64,000 bases of DNA from Olsenella uli (GCF_016900775.1 NZ_JACJKN010000002.1:1-64000); one strand, 5' to 3'; positions 17,911 through 26,805 are shown, counted from the first letter of the stretch. A program made the numbers and translations. Notes: generated from the letters alone by a model not told the origin.

Positions 17911-18779
17911 GCGACGTCTCCGGCGAGGCCCGCTTCACGGTGGGCGACGCGTGCGTGGGTTGCGGCGCATGCACGAGGGTCTGTCCTGGCCAGGCGCTCG
18001 AGATGGGCCCGGACGGTCGGCCGCACATGGCCGCCTATGAGGGGTTTGGCTGGAACGGCTGTTGGAAGTGCCAGCACTGCCTCTCTGCGTGCCCGGTTGG
18101 TGCCATCTCGATCTTTGGGCTGCGCCCGGAGGACAGCCTCGCGCCGTGCGGGCCCGAGGAGGCGGCACCCGTGCTCGACTCGCTCATTGCCAACCGGCAC
18201 GCGTGCCGGCGGTTCCTTGACAAGAACGTGGACCGGGCGGTAATTGACGACATGATCTCGCGGTTGGGCAATGCGCCGAACGGCGGCAACAAACAGCAGG
18301 TAGAGTTTGCGCTCATCGACGACGGGGGCCAGATGCGGGCGTTTCGCACCGCCGTGCGCGCGGAGATGGAGCACCTGTGCGAGAAAGGCGTCTATCCCGA
18401 GGGCTTTGACCGGGCCTCCGTGGACGACATGCGCCGCTGGGAGGAACGCGTGCGCCCAGACATGCTCTTCTGCGGGGCCCCGCACTTGCTCGTGCCGCAC
18501 GCGCCCCTCGGGGCGGGGGAGCCGGTTGCGGACGTGAACATCGCGTGCGCGTACTTTGAGCTGCTGTGCGCCTCGCGCGGGCTGGGATGCGCGATAATGA
18601 CGTTCCCGCTTGGCTGGCTCGACCTCATGCCGGAGCTCAAGGCGTGGCTGCACATTCCGGAGGGTCATTACGTCGCCATGCCCCTCGGCTTTGGTTACCC
18701 GGAGATTCGCCACCGTCGCGGGAGCCAGCGCGCAATCGACCCGTCGCGCGTGACACGGCTCACGTTCGACGGCGCCTGA
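17907..18779 (+). CDS. Ferredoxin-fused nitroreductase
   Basis: Protein of 290 residues. Residues 1-75 hold two [4Fe-4S] motifs (CVGCGACTRVCP and CWKCQHCLSACP), and residues 85-290 are a nitroreductase-fold FMN domain (LIANRHACRRFLDKNVD, GNAPNGGNKQQVEFAL, CASRGLGCAIM). It likely uses ferredoxin electrons to reduce an unknown substrate. The ATG overlaps the stop codon of the preceding transporter frame (ATGA), so the genes were one transcript. Confidence 0.92.
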   Translation: MSDVSGEARFTVGDACVGCGACTRVCPGQALEMGPDGRPHMAAYEGFGWNGCWKCQHCLSACPVGAISIFGLRPEDSLAPCGPEEAAPVLDSLIANRHACRRFLDKNVDRAVIDDMISRLGNAPNGGNKQQVEFALIDDGGQMRAFRTAVRAEMEHLCEKGVYPEGFDRASVDDMRRWEERVRPDMLFCGAPHLLVPHAPLGAGEPVADVNIACAYFELLCASRGLGCAIMTFPLGWLDLMPELKAWLHIPEGHYVAMPLGFGYPEIRHRRGSQRAIDPSRVTRLTFDGA

Positions 18780-18902
18780 CGCGAGGACGGTGAGGTTTGG
18801 GCACTGCGCCTCCTCTCAAGAGCTGGTGCGTTGGCCATGGCGTCCTCTGGTCTGCCGCTCCGGCGCCGAGTTTCCGCTGCCGCCTCTGCAGGCGTGCCGC
18901 GA

Positions 18903-19199
18903 TTATGCGACCGACCCTAGGGGGTCGTCGACTTCGACACCCTTGCGATAGACGGTTATTGGATCGAGGTCGATGCACGAGGACTCGTCACGGGTGCCCG
19001 ATAGGTCCCATGCGACGGTGTCGTTCAGCACGGTGAGCAGACCGGCGAAGGTCTCTCGGTCGCTGATTTGAGCGAAGACGCCGCCGCGATTGATGAGGGG
19101 CTTGACGTCGAACAAGCGGACTGTCCCGTCTGTGAAGTATGCATACACGGTGTAGTTCTCGCCGGCTACCGCCTGGACAACAGAGGGGATGTACTCCAT
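18903..19199 (-). CDS. DUF2442 protein
   Basis: Small protein of 98 residues. It matches DUF2442 by YTVYAYFTDGTVRLFDVKPLI and the ending DPITVYRKG. It has no signal or membrane segment. Start ATG at 19199 follows GGAGACGCC. It lies 9 bases after the DUF4160 gene, an arrangement seen in many bacteria and sometimes listed as a toxin-antitoxin-like pair; the function is unproven. Confidence 0.85.
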   Translation of the reverse strand: MEYIPSVVQAVAGENYTVYAYFTDGTVRLFDVKPLINRGGVFAQISDRETFAGLLTVLNDTVAWDLSGTRDESSCIDLDPITVYRKGVEVDDPLGSVA

Positions 19200-19208
19200 G
19201 GGCGTCTC

Positions 19209-19469
19209 CTACATCAAGGGGGAGATTAGGTTGAGGGGCTTGTCCTCTGCGGCGAGTTGCCAGTTCTGCATCAGCTCATCTTGGTGGAGCTCTGCCCATG
19301 CGAGGACAAATTTGAGCTGTCTGCCAGGCAAGGAGCCGCTCATGACACAGCCGCGTCGGATATCGATAAGCGCCTTGTGACCGGCGTACTCGGCATGAAA
19401 GTGTGGGGGGTTGTGGTCGTCGTAGTACATTGTGATTCTGATGCCGAGAAAGAGTGAGATGGTTGGCAT
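19209..19469 (-). CDS. DUF4160 protein
   Basis: Small protein of 86 residues with the DUF4160 hallmark TMYYDDHNPPHFHAEYAGHKA. I start at the ATG at 19469, preceded by GGGGAGGGAAC, rather than 36 bases further upstream. It precedes the DUF2442 gene in a two-gene unit. The conserved His/Asp cluster suggests a binding or catalytic site, but no activity is established from sequence. Confidence 0.85.
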   Translation of the reverse strand: MPTISLFLGIRITMYYDDHNPPHFHAEYAGHKALIDIRRGCVMSGSLPGRQLKFVLAWAELHQDELMQNWQLAAEDKPLNLISPLM

Positions 19470-19565
19470 GTTCCCTCCCCGACTTACGGTAAGCGTTTTG
19501 GGCAATTGTACTTCGAGGTCTGGGCAAATGCGTTCGACGGGTGTCGGGTCCGTACGCCCCTCACG

Positions 19566-20498
19566 TCACAGCAGCGTGGGCTGCAGGCGGCGGAGCGGCC
19601 TTTGCGTGCCCTGGGTCACCGTGTCCTCGGGGCGCAGGTGGCCCAGGAGCAGAGGCGACTCAGGGTCGTGCTGTGTGCGGTAGTTTCGGAGTGCGCGCTC
19701 GGGGTCCTTGTTGGCGTAGCAGTAGCGGCAGCCGTTTGGGCAGGAGTCGTACGCGCCGATGTCGCGGCTCTCGATGCAGCCGCAGCCGGCGCGCTGGCCC
19801 TTGTGCTTGCGCGGCGCGAAGGTGATGCCGTTGGCGGCGCCCAGGATGTCGAGCGTGGTGCAGCCGCTCGGGTGGATGCCGTATGCGCTCCAGTCTCCGT
19901 TGGAGCCGCAGGTCTGGAGCCAGATGCCGTGCTCGGCGGCGATGGCGCCCATGCCGCGGGCGAGCCGGTCCATGTCCTCGGGGCCGATGGGGGCGAGCTC
20001 GGGCATGTTGAACCGCAGCTTCTTGTAGAGCTCCACGAACGAGAAGATGCAGCGGTCCACGTGGCCGGCAAGGCGGCCGCACAGGTGGTCGAACGTCTCC
20101 AGGTGGCGCTCCACGGTGTAGGCGGGCGTGAGGAGCACCGGGTCATAGCGCCAGGCGATGCGTCGCGCGCCCACGATTTTCTCGAGGTCGTAGAGGGTCT
20201 CCACGGAGTCTTCGATGCTGGGGACGCGCGGCTCTATGTCCCGCCCGTAGGCGGTGATGGTGTAGTGGAAGTACGTGTTGAAGCGCTCCGTGATCTCGTG
20301 CAGGCGCGGCAGGATGGGCGCGTAGTTCTTGGAGCAGAAGACCACGACGTCGACCACGTCCGGCGTAAGCTCGTAGCGCGTCACCTTGGCGGGGAAGAGC
20401 GGGTTTCTCGCCAGCGCGAACCCCTCGTCAAAGCGCCTGAGCAGCCAGGGCGTGTACCACTGCACGGTGTCTGTGCGCGCGCCGGTGTTGATGATCAT
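19566..20498 (-). CDS. DUF1848 protein with C-terminal iron-sulfur-like Cys cluster
   Basis: Protein of 310 residues starting MIINTGARTDTVQWYTPWLL, the typical start of DUF1848. The C-terminal part carries GCGCIESRDIG and CPNGCRYCYANKDPE, a Cys pattern like those of radical SAM enzymes, though the family role is not known. The ATG at 20498 follows AAGGGAGA. An IS element sits only 26 bases upstream of the start, so the native promoter has probably been displaced. Confidence 0.85.
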   Translation of the reverse strand: MIINTGARTDTVQWYTPWLLRRFDEGFALARNPLFPAKVTRYELTPDVVDVVVFCSKNYAPILPRLHEITERFNTYFHYTITAYGRDIEPRVPSIEDSVETLYDLEKIVGARRIAWRYDPVLLTPAYTVERHLETFDHLCGRLAGHVDRCIFSFVELYKKLRFNMPELAPIGPEDMDRLARGMGAIAAEHGIWLQTCGSNGDWSAYGIHPSGCTTLDILGAANGITFAPRKHKGQRAGCGCIESRDIGAYDSCPNGCRYCYANKDPERALRNYRTQHDPESPLLLGHLRPEDTVTQGTQRPLRRLQPTLL

Positions 20499-20524
20499 GG
20501 TGTCTCCCTTATAAGAACAAATGT

Positions 20525-21574
20525 ACTGATTCTGTAGCCGGCGCATAACCGAGGGATTTCCGTCCGGCTCCGGGGGTAAGGTCGCGGCGTCGAGAGGAGA
20601 CTGCCGTGGCGTGCGCGAGCAGGAGGGAGATGCTGGAGGAGCGCGAGGAGAGGGGCAACTGGGACGACTTCTGCCGGGCGTTCCCGGACGAGGAGGCCTG
20701 CGCCAGGTACCTGCTGGCGCTCGGGTGGCCGGCGGGGTTCCCCCGCCCGGGGTGCGGGTGCCGGACCTGCTCGCCGGTGAGCGGCCGCCCCGGGGCGTTC
20801 CAGTGCACGAGGTGCCGCGGGCAGCTCTCGGCGGCCGCGGGGGCCGCGATGCACGGGGGCGGGCCGCCCCTCAGGGACTGGTTCCGCGCGATGTGGATGG
20901 CCACGCGCGACCGCAGGGGCGTCTCCGCGTCCGCGCTCGCCCGCGAGCCCTGCGTCAACTGGCGCAGCGCGAGCTGCGTCCTGCGGAGGCTTCGGGCGGC
21001 GACGGGCGTCTCCCGGGCCTGCCTGCAGCTCGTCGGCGAGATCGAGGTCGGCGACGCCTACGTCGGCGCCCCGGCCCGCGGCCGGGACGGGCGCGGGACG
21101 ACCCGCGCCAGAGCCATCGTCGGCGTCGGCGACGGGTGCCGCTGCGCGAGGGTCGTGGACTCGGCCGCGAAGGCGGCCTACGCCGCCTTCGGCCGGGCCC
21201 ACATCCCGAGGTCGGCGACCGTGCGGAGCGATGCGCTCCCCGCCATAGGGGGCGGGCTCGCGGCGTGGCCCGGCCTCGACGCCCGAAGGCTCGACGCCTC
21301 GGACGACCGGGCCTCCCCGCGGGCCGTCCGCCACGTCATCTCGAACCTCAAGGCGACGCTCGTGGGGACCTGCCGCGGCGTGGCCGCGCGGTGGCTCCGG
21401 TCGTACGCGGGCCGGTTCGCGTGGCTCTGCAGCCACTGGGGCGACGGGGGCGTGTTCCGCTCGCTCGCCTGGGACGCCACGATGGGGAGGGGGGTGCCGC
21501 CGGGCGAGATCGCGGCCGTGTCCTCCCCATTCGTCAGCGCCGCCGCCTGATTATGCTCCAGCTACAGAATCAGT
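20525..21574 (+). mobile_element. IS1595-type insertion sequence, complete
   Basis: 1050-bp element bounded by inverted repeats that begin ACTGATTCTGTAGC at both ends, 24 bp with two mismatches. Both sides are flanked by the direct repeat ACAAATGT (20517-20524 and 21575-21582), an 8-bp target duplication as expected for IS1595. It holds one transposase gene. The exact flanks imply recent insertion. Confidence 0.92.
20606..21550 (+). CDS. IS1595-family transposase
   Basis: Transposase of 314 residues. An N-terminal zinc ribbon (CGCRTC ... CTRCRG, about 50-72) precedes the ISXO2-like catalytic domain with VGEIEVGDAYVGA, VRSDALPAI and ISNLKATLVGTCRGV, which correspond to the DD(N/E) active-site regions. 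The sequence is much more GC-rich and Arg/Ala-rich than neighbouring genes. The GTG start at 20606 gives MACASRREML. No frame damage is seen, so the element may be active. Confidence 0.9.
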   Translation: MACASRREMLEEREERGNWDDFCRAFPDEEACARYLLALGWPAGFPRPGCGCRTCSPVSGRPGAFQCTRCRGQLSAAAGAAMHGGGPPLRDWFRAMWMATRDRRGVSASALAREPCVNWRSASCVLRRLRAATGVSRACLQLVGEIEVGDAYVGAPARGRDGRGTTRARAIVGVGDGCRCARVVDSAAKAAYAAFGRAHIPRSATVRSDALPAIGGGLAAWPGLDARRLDASDDRASPRAVRHVISNLKATLVGTCRGVAARWLRSYAGRFAWLCSHWGDGGVFRSLAWDATMGRGVPPGEIAAVSSPFVSAAA

Positions 21575-21750
21575 ACAAATGTTCTCACTATGATAGCGTA
21601 CGGGGAGTGCCGGCTCAACCCGCTCGCACGCTATCCTAGATTCACGCGTAGGGCGGAGATGGGTGTGAGCGAGCCCGCCTGTTCGTGGAGAATCGAGGGG
21701 ATGGGGCGTCAGCCCTCTAAAAGTGGTGGTTCCCGACGAGGGGGGGAGAC

Positions 21751-22629
21751 ATGCGGGGTCGTAGCCAACGGGCGGGCATCGCGCTCGCGTTTCTCGCCGC
21801 GGCGCTCTACGCGCTGAGCACGCCGTTCTCAAAGCTGCTGCTTGGCGGTGTTGCCCCCAACATGATGGCGGCCCTGCTGTACCTGGGTGCCGGGGCGGGC
21901 ATGACGCTCCTTGCGCTTGGGCGCCGGGCGTTGGCGCGCGAGGACGTCACGGCAGGCAACCCGCTCGTGCGCGAGGACGCGCCCTATGTGCTCGCCATGA
22001 TCGCGCTGGACGTGGCGGCGCCCATCCTGCTCATGGCAGGGCTCTCGCTCTCCTCCGCGGAGACCGTCTCGCTGCTCAACAACTTCGAGATCGTGGCCAC
22101 GGCCGTCGTGGCGCGCCTGGCCTTCGGGGAGCGGGTCGGCGGGCGGGCGGCCCTGGGCATCGGCGTCATCACCGTGGCGTGCCTGCTGCTCTCGTGGGGC
22201 GGGTCGGGCGTGAGCCTCTCGACGGGGTCGCTGCTCGTTCTGGGTGCGTGCGGGTGCTGGGGCGTGGAGAACAACTGCACCAACCGCCTCTCGGGGCGCG
22301 ACCCGGTCCAGGTGGTCGTGGCAAAGGGCTGGGGCTCGGGCGCAGGGGCGCTCGTCGTGGCGCTGCTTGCGGGGGACGCGCTGCCAGCGGCCGCTGACGC
22401 CGTCTGCGCGCTGGCACTGGGCTTCGTTGCGTATGGCCTCTCGATTGCCTGCTACGTGCGGGCGCAGCGCGAGCTCGGGGCCGCGCGCACGAGCGCCTTC
22501 TACGCCGTGAACCCGTTCATTGGGAGCGCGCTGGGACTCGCGCTGTTCCAGACGCCACTCGCACCGACCTTTGTGGTTGCGTTGGTGCTCATGGCAGTGG
22601 GCACGTGGTTTGTCACACCGCGCGCGTGA
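21751..22629 (+). CDS. EamA/DMT-family membrane transporter
   Basis: Integral membrane protein of 292 residues with about ten hydrophobic segments in two similar halves, as in the drug/metabolite transporter family (LYALSTPFSKLLLGGVAPNMMAAL; FYAVNPFIGSALGLALF). The ATG at 21751 is preceded by GGGGGGGAGAC. The transported compound is unknown. It stands alone downstream of the IS element. Confidence 0.9.
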   Translation: MRGRSQRAGIALAFLAAALYALSTPFSKLLLGGVAPNMMAALLYLGAGAGMTLLALGRRALAREDVTAGNPLVREDAPYVLAMIALDVAAPILLMAGLSLSSAETVSLLNNFEIVATAVVARLAFGERVGGRAALGIGVITVACLLLSWGGSGVSLSTGSLLVLGACGCWGVENNCTNRLSGRDPVQVVVAKGWGSGAGALVVALLAGDALPAAADAVCALALGFVAYGLSIACYVRAQRELGAARTSAFYAVNPFIGSALGLALFQTPLAPTFVVALVLMAVGTWFVTPRA

Positions 22630-22765
22630 CGGCGATCGCCCTGCAACAACCTCGATTTTCTAATCATCAAAAACGAGCAATCTACCTGCTGATTTCTGCG
22701 TTTTCGCAGCTAGATGCGCGCTTAGGAAATGCCATCAGTTGCGCCTTCACGCTGCCGTCCCCAAA

Positions 22766-23218
22766 TTACAGGCGCATGGAGAGCAGCGGGTAGGGGCGGC
22801 CTTCCTCGTCGAGGTCGGTGCGGCGGTACGTGGAGAAGCCCATGTGCTCGTAGAAGCCTACGGCCTGCGGGTTCTGCTCGTTGACGGTGAGCTCGGTGAC
22901 GCCGAGGCGCTCGATGCCGTACGTGAGGAGCGTGCGGCCGAGTCCCCGCCCGCGCGCGTCCGGGTCGAGGAAGAGCATCTCGAGGCGGCCGTCCTCAACG
23001 CCCATGAAGCCCACGGGCACGCCGTCCTTCTCGGCCACGAAGAGTGCCCCCACGCCCGCGAGCGCCTGCGGGACAAACGGCTTGATTGCCGCGACCTCGG
23101 CGTCGGAGAGAAACGCGTGCGTGGCGCGCACGGAGCGCTCCCAGACGGCGACGAGCCGTTCGACGAGCTCTGGCGTGCGGTCGGTGACGGGGCGAATCTC
23201 CACGCTGCTGGCATCCAT
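22766..23218 (-). CDS. GNAT-family N-acetyltransferase
   Basis: Acetyltransferase of 150 residues. The acetyl-CoA loop is DARGRGLGRTLL and motif B follows as NPQAVGFYEHMGFS. The N-terminal part (VWERSVRATHAFLSDAEVAAI) resembles YjaB-type acetyltransferases. The ATG at 23218 follows GAGAGAGGA. The substrate is not evident. Confidence 0.92.
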   Translation of the reverse strand: MDASSVEIRPVTDRTPELVERLVAVWERSVRATHAFLSDAEVAAIKPFVPQALAGVGALFVAEKDGVPVGFMGVEDGRLEMLFLDPDARGRGLGRTLLTYGIERLGVTELTVNEQNPQAVGFYEHMGFSTYRRTDLDEEGRPYPLLSMRL

Positions 23219-23333
23219 TCGGGTCCTCTCTCTCCTTAGCCAGCTGCGTAGATGATACCCGAAGGATGCGTTCACTCTTATGCGTCTTATGCGAGGTGAT
23301 AATGGGGGGTGTTGCCGGGAGAGGCGAGGAGCA

Positions 23334-23713
23334 ATGAGCCATCGCAATCCCCTCAGGCCAACGGCGGGCAAGATGTCTTCGATGCTGGTCGGCCGAGGTA
23401 GGGTCGTCAACGACTTCATCGAGGGGTTTGAGAATGGGGGGTTCCAAGATGCGCATTGCGGGCCGTCGAGGAGGCGGCCCTTGACAGGACGGCGTCCTCG
23501 ACGGCGGGATATGCATATCTCATCCAATTGGTTGGGTACTATATCTGGCGCTCTGCTTGGCTGAGGTGTCGCGAGTTCGATGGGGGCACTGCAATCACCG
23601 ATAAGGATGCAGCTCGGGGCCTTGACGAGGCGATGGAGGAATTCAAGGAGACCGTGCTCGAGATGGTGATTGCCGGGCTGCCGGGACGGCAATCGAGTTT
23701 GCCCTTGCCGTGA
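23334..23713 (+). pseudogene. Remnant of an AAA-type ATP-binding protein
   Basis: The frame at 23334 encodes SHRNPLRPTAGKMSSMLVGRGRVVNDFIEGFENG, the usual start of a family of bacterial ATPases (NPF.P..G..P..LVGR). At about 23441-23470 the frame changes and the text resumes with LDRTASSTAGYAYLIQLVGYYIWR, the far end of the ATPase domain. The Walker motifs between are deleted. Only two ends of the original gene remain. Confidence 0.7.
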
Positions 23714-23756
23714 GAGGAAAGGGAACGGGCTATTTCTCTTCTTTTCCGGTTCATGG

Positions 23757-24635
23757 CTAGTACAGCGTTGCGCCACCGAGCTGCTGTTGGCGCACGAGGT
23801 CGCCGAGCAGCCACTTCACCGTTTCCAGGTCAAAGTGATCGAAGATGGGTGGGAGGCTCGGGTCCTCCACACTGGCAAACGCGGTGAGATCCTCAGCGTC
23901 GAGCGTGAAGTCAAAGACGTCGTGGTTCTCCTCCATGCGCTCGCGGCGCACGGTCTTGGGGATGACGATGACGTCGGACTGGATGAGCGCGCGCAGGATG
24001 ACCTGGCCCACGGTTCGCCCGTGCTTCTCGGCAATGGCAAGAAGGACCGGGTTCTCAAAGATGCCGTTGCTTGCCTCTGCGAAGGGTGCCCACGCCTCGT
24101 GAGCCACGCCGAGCTCGACCATGTTCTCGTGTGCCGCGCGCTGCTGGCGGAAGGGGTGCGTCTCGATCTGGTTGACCGCGGGCGGCACCTCCGCCAGGCA
24201 GCAGAGGTCCACGAGGCGTTCCGGGTAGCAGTTGGAGACGCCGATCGCGCGCAGCTTGCCGGCCTTGTAGGCGTCCTCCATCGCGCGCCAGGCGCCCGTG
24301 TAGTCGCCCATCATCTGATGGAGCAGCATGAGGTCGATGTGGTCGGTCCTCAGGCGGCGTAGGGACTCGTCGATCGAGGCCGCGGCGCGCTCATAGTTCA
24401 TGTTGGAGACCCAGACCTTGGATGTGATGAATATCTCGTCGCGGGGCACGCTGGACTTAGCGATGGCGCCGCCGATGCCCTCCTCGTTGTCGTAGGCCTG
24501 TGCGGTGTCGATGAGGCGGTAGCCTACGGCCAGCGCCTCGGCCACGCAGCGCTCGGTGTCCTCCGGTGGCATCTGGTACACCCCAAAGCCGAGCATGGGC
24601 ATGCGAACGCCGTTGTTCAGAATCTGGTATTCCAT
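23757..24635 (-). CDS. Aldo/keto reductase
   Basis: NADPH-dependent oxidoreductase of 292 residues. It has the AKR features GFGVYQMP, DTAQAYDNEEGIG (Asp and Tyr of the catalytic tetrad), TSKVWVSN (Lys), LMLLHQMMG (His), and VIPKTVRRERMEEN for cofactor binding. The ATG at 24635 follows AGAGGAGGAGAG. It is tandem with a second reductase and lies on the same strand, divergent from the LysR gene. The substrate is unknown. Confidence 0.94.
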   Translation of the reverse strand: MEYQILNNGVRMPMLGFGVYQMPPEDTERCVAEALAVGYRLIDTAQAYDNEEGIGGAIAKSSVPRDEIFITSKVWVSNMNYERAAASIDESLRRLRTDHIDLMLLHQMMGDYTGAWRAMEDAYKAGKLRAIGVSNCYPERLVDLCCLAEVPPAVNQIETHPFRQQRAAHENMVELGVAHEAWAPFAEASNGIFENPVLLAIAEKHGRTVGQVILRALIQSDVIVIPKTVRRERMEENHDVFDFTLDAEDLTAFASVEDPSLPPIFDHFDLETVKWLLGDLVRQQQLGGATLY

Positions 24636-24649
24636 CTCTCCTCCTCTGT

Positions 24650-24680
24650 GCGCAACAAAAGGGACAGGCACTTCTGCGCG
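24650..24680. repeat. Degenerate CAAAGG-type palindrome between the two reductase genes
   Basis: GCGCAACAAAAGGGAC and CACTTCTGCGCG form an imperfect dyad like those at 10835 and 56872. It lies in the short spacer between the two aldo/keto reductase genes. Confidence 0.35.
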
Positions 24681-24682
24681 GT

Positions 24683-25540
24683 CTACGCCTGCTTGCGGTA
24701 GTCGTTGTGCGCGAGGACGAAGCCTGGCGCGTCTTCGGGCACCACGTAGTAGGGTCGCTGCGGCAGGGCATTCACGCGTGCCATCTCGTTCGGCGCGAGC
24801 TCGAAGTCAAAGACATCGAGGTTCTCGCGCAGGTGCTCAACGCTGCGCGTGGTCGGGAAGACCACGTTGCCCTCTTGCAGGTGCCAGCGCAGCACGATCT
24901 GGGCCGGCGTCTTACGGTACTTCTCGCCTAGCTTCGCAAAGAGCGGCTCGCCGAGAAGGCCCTTGTCACCGTGGCCCAGCGGGTACCAGCCCTCAAAGAC
25001 CGCGCCCTCGAGTCCGCGCGCGGCGAGTGCGGCCTTGTACTCGTGCTGGTTCCAGTAGGGGTTGATTTCAACTTGGAGCACGGATGGCTTGATCGTGGCA
25101 ACTTCGAGAATCTGGTCGACCTTGTGGAGCGGGAAGTTGGAGAGTCCGATCGCACGAACCTTGCCGGCACGCACTGCCTCCTCCATCGCTCGCCAGCCGG
25201 AGACGTAGTCGCCGTAGGGTTGGTGGAAGAGCATGAGGTCGACGTAGTCCATGTCCAGGCGCTCGAGCGAGGCGTCGATATCCGAGCTGCACTGCTCGTA
25301 GGAGTAGCTCTGCGGGAAGAGCTTGGTGGTCACGAAGAGGTCCTCGCGGCGGACGCCGGACTCGCGGATGGCGCGGCCGACGGCGACCTCGTTGAAGTAG
25401 GCGTTGGCGGTGTCGATGTGAGTGTAGCCGGTGGCGATGGCCTCGGGCAGACAGCGCTCGACCTCCCCTGAGGTCATGGTGTAGACGCCGTAGCCGAGCT
25501 GCGGGATGGGCCGGCCGTTGGCAAGCGTGAGACTCTGCAT
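24683..25540 (-). CDS. Aldo/keto reductase
   Basis: Second AKR of 285 residues. Motifs: GYGVYTMTSGEVERCL, DTANAYFNEVAVG (catalytic Asp/Tyr), TTKLFPQSYS (Lys), LMLFHQPYGDY (His), and VVFPTTRSVEHLREN for cofactor binding. Start ATG at 25540 follows AAAGGAGAAAGAC. It differs enough from its neighbour that the two are not a recent duplication. The shared divergent promoter region suggests control by the LysR protein. Confidence 0.94.
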   Translation of the reverse strand: MQSLTLANGRPIPQLGYGVYTMTSGEVERCLPEAIATGYTHIDTANAYFNEVAVGRAIRESGVRREDLFVTTKLFPQSYSYEQCSSDIDASLERLDMDYVDLMLFHQPYGDYVSGWRAMEEAVRAGKVRAIGLSNFPLHKVDQILEVATIKPSVLQVEINPYWNQHEYKAALAARGLEGAVFEGWYPLGHGDKGLLGEPLFAKLGEKYRKTPAQIVLRWHLQEGNVVFPTTRSVEHLRENLDVFDFELAPNEMARVNALPQRPYYVVPEDAPGFVLAHNDYRKQA

Positions 25541-25658
25541 GTCTTTCTCCTTTGGTTGATTGCATACATGCATATGATTTGACGAGAAGAACCTGTTGTA
25601 AAATACCAAGATAGAAATTATCTATGCATGAAACGCATGAGTGAGAAGGGCAGTGCCC
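25541..25658. promoter_or_regulatory. Divergent promoter region for reductases and LysR gene
   Basis: 118 bases, clearly more AT-rich than surroundings, between the reductase and lysR-type starts. It includes the ATGCATATGATT and AGATAGAAATTATCT dyads, which fit LysR T-N11-A binding. Confidence 0.5.
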
Positions 25659-26498
25659 ATGGAGTTCGAGCAGTTGCGTCAGCTTGACGCCATCGTGCGG
25701 GAGGGGACGATGTCGGCGGCGGCACGGGCGTTGCACATCTCGCAGCCCGCGCTCAGCCGCTCCGTCCAGCGGTTGGAGACAGACCTCGGCACATCGCTCT
25801 TCTCGCGTGCGGGTAGGGGCGTGACGCTCAACGATGCGGGTCGTGCGGCGGTGGATTGGGCCCGGCAGATCCTGCGCGACGAGCGGCTCATGCGCGACGC
25901 GATAGATGCCGCCGCCCGTCGTGCCCGCGCCCTTCGCGTGGGTACGGTGGCTCCGGCGCCGCTATGGCGTCTTACGAGCCTCATGGTCGAGGCGTTCCCT
26001 CGTGAGACGCTCACCTCGGAGACCGTGGAGGAGTCGGAGGTTATCCGCGGCGTGCTTGACGGAACCTTTGACCTAGGCATTGTTTGCGAGCGACCGACGA
26101 GCTCGCTTTTGCGCTCCCACGAGCTCATGCGCGAGAGCCTTTCGGTCACGCTTCCACCAAACCACCCTCTTGCCTCGCGTGCATCCGTGCCGCTGGCGGA
26201 GCTTGACGGCAGTACTTTCCTCATCCTCACGGGCATCGGATTCTGGAGGGGGCTTGTCGAGCGGGCGCTTCCGCACGCGACCTTCATCGAGCAGGATGAT
26301 CGCATGGTGTTTGCTCAGCTCGCGCGCACCACGCCGCACTGTACTTTCGTGACGGATGCTCCGTACATGGAAAACGACCCCGTTCCCGGGCGTGCGTCCG
26401 TGCCGCTCGAGGACGCCGAGGCTCGGGTGACGTTCTATCTTGTGGCACGCTCTGGCGCGACGGGCCTTGCCTCTCGGCTCTTCGACTGGGTTGCGTAA
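25659..26498 (+). CDS. LysR-family transcriptional regulator
   Basis: Regulator of 279 residues. The N-terminal winged helix is standard (MEFEQLRQLDAIVREGTMSAAARALHISQPALSRSVQRLE), followed by a co-inducer domain (about 90-279). The ATG at 25659 gives the canonical start of LysR proteins. It is divergent from two aldo/keto reductase genes and probably activates or represses them. Confidence 0.94.
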   Translation: MEFEQLRQLDAIVREGTMSAAARALHISQPALSRSVQRLETDLGTSLFSRAGRGVTLNDAGRAAVDWARQILRDERLMRDAIDAAARRARALRVGTVAPAPLWRLTSLMVEAFPRETLTSETVEESEVIRGVLDGTFDLGIVCERPTSSLLRSHELMRESLSVTLPPNHPLASRASVPLAELDGSTFLILTGIGFWRGLVERALPHATFIEQDDRMVFAQLARTTPHCTFVTDAPYMENDPVPGRASVPLEDAEARVTFYLVARSGATGLASRLFDWVA

Positions 26499-26547
26499 GC
26501 TGGGGGCTGTTTCCGATTTACCGATGGGGCCAGTCTGGGGATGCCCC

Positions 26548-26805
26548 CTAGCTTGTCATGAAGTAGAGGGCGATGTTGCTCAGAAGGGAGAGCACGGGGG
26601 CGAGGAAGCACAGGAGCGTGCCCGTGATCGAGCAGAGCATGCCGATGGCCGTGGTGAGGCTCTTGCGGTAGTCGGCCTTCTTTGCCTTGCGCGCGAGCAC
26701 GATGCCGGCGATGCCGACGAAGCCGCCGATGACCTGCAGCCAGATGAACGGGGTGAATGCCGTCGCGAGCGAGAGCGCGCCGAGCACGATGGACACGATG
26801 TCCAT
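26548..26805 (-). CDS. Small membrane protein
   Basis: Protein of 85 residues with two or three hydrophobic segments (MDIVSIVLGALSLATAF..., WLQVIGGFVGIAGIVLA, LCFLAPVLSLLSNIAL) and a basic loop RKAKKADYRKS between them. The ATG at 26805 follows GGGAGGTCCC. It resembles DUF4190-like small membrane proteins only in general form. No function can be given. Confidence 0.7.
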   Translation of the reverse strand: MDIVSIVLGALSLATAFTPFIWLQVIGGFVGIAGIVLARKAKKADYRKSLTTAIGMLCSITGTLLCFLAPVLSLLSNIALYFMTS

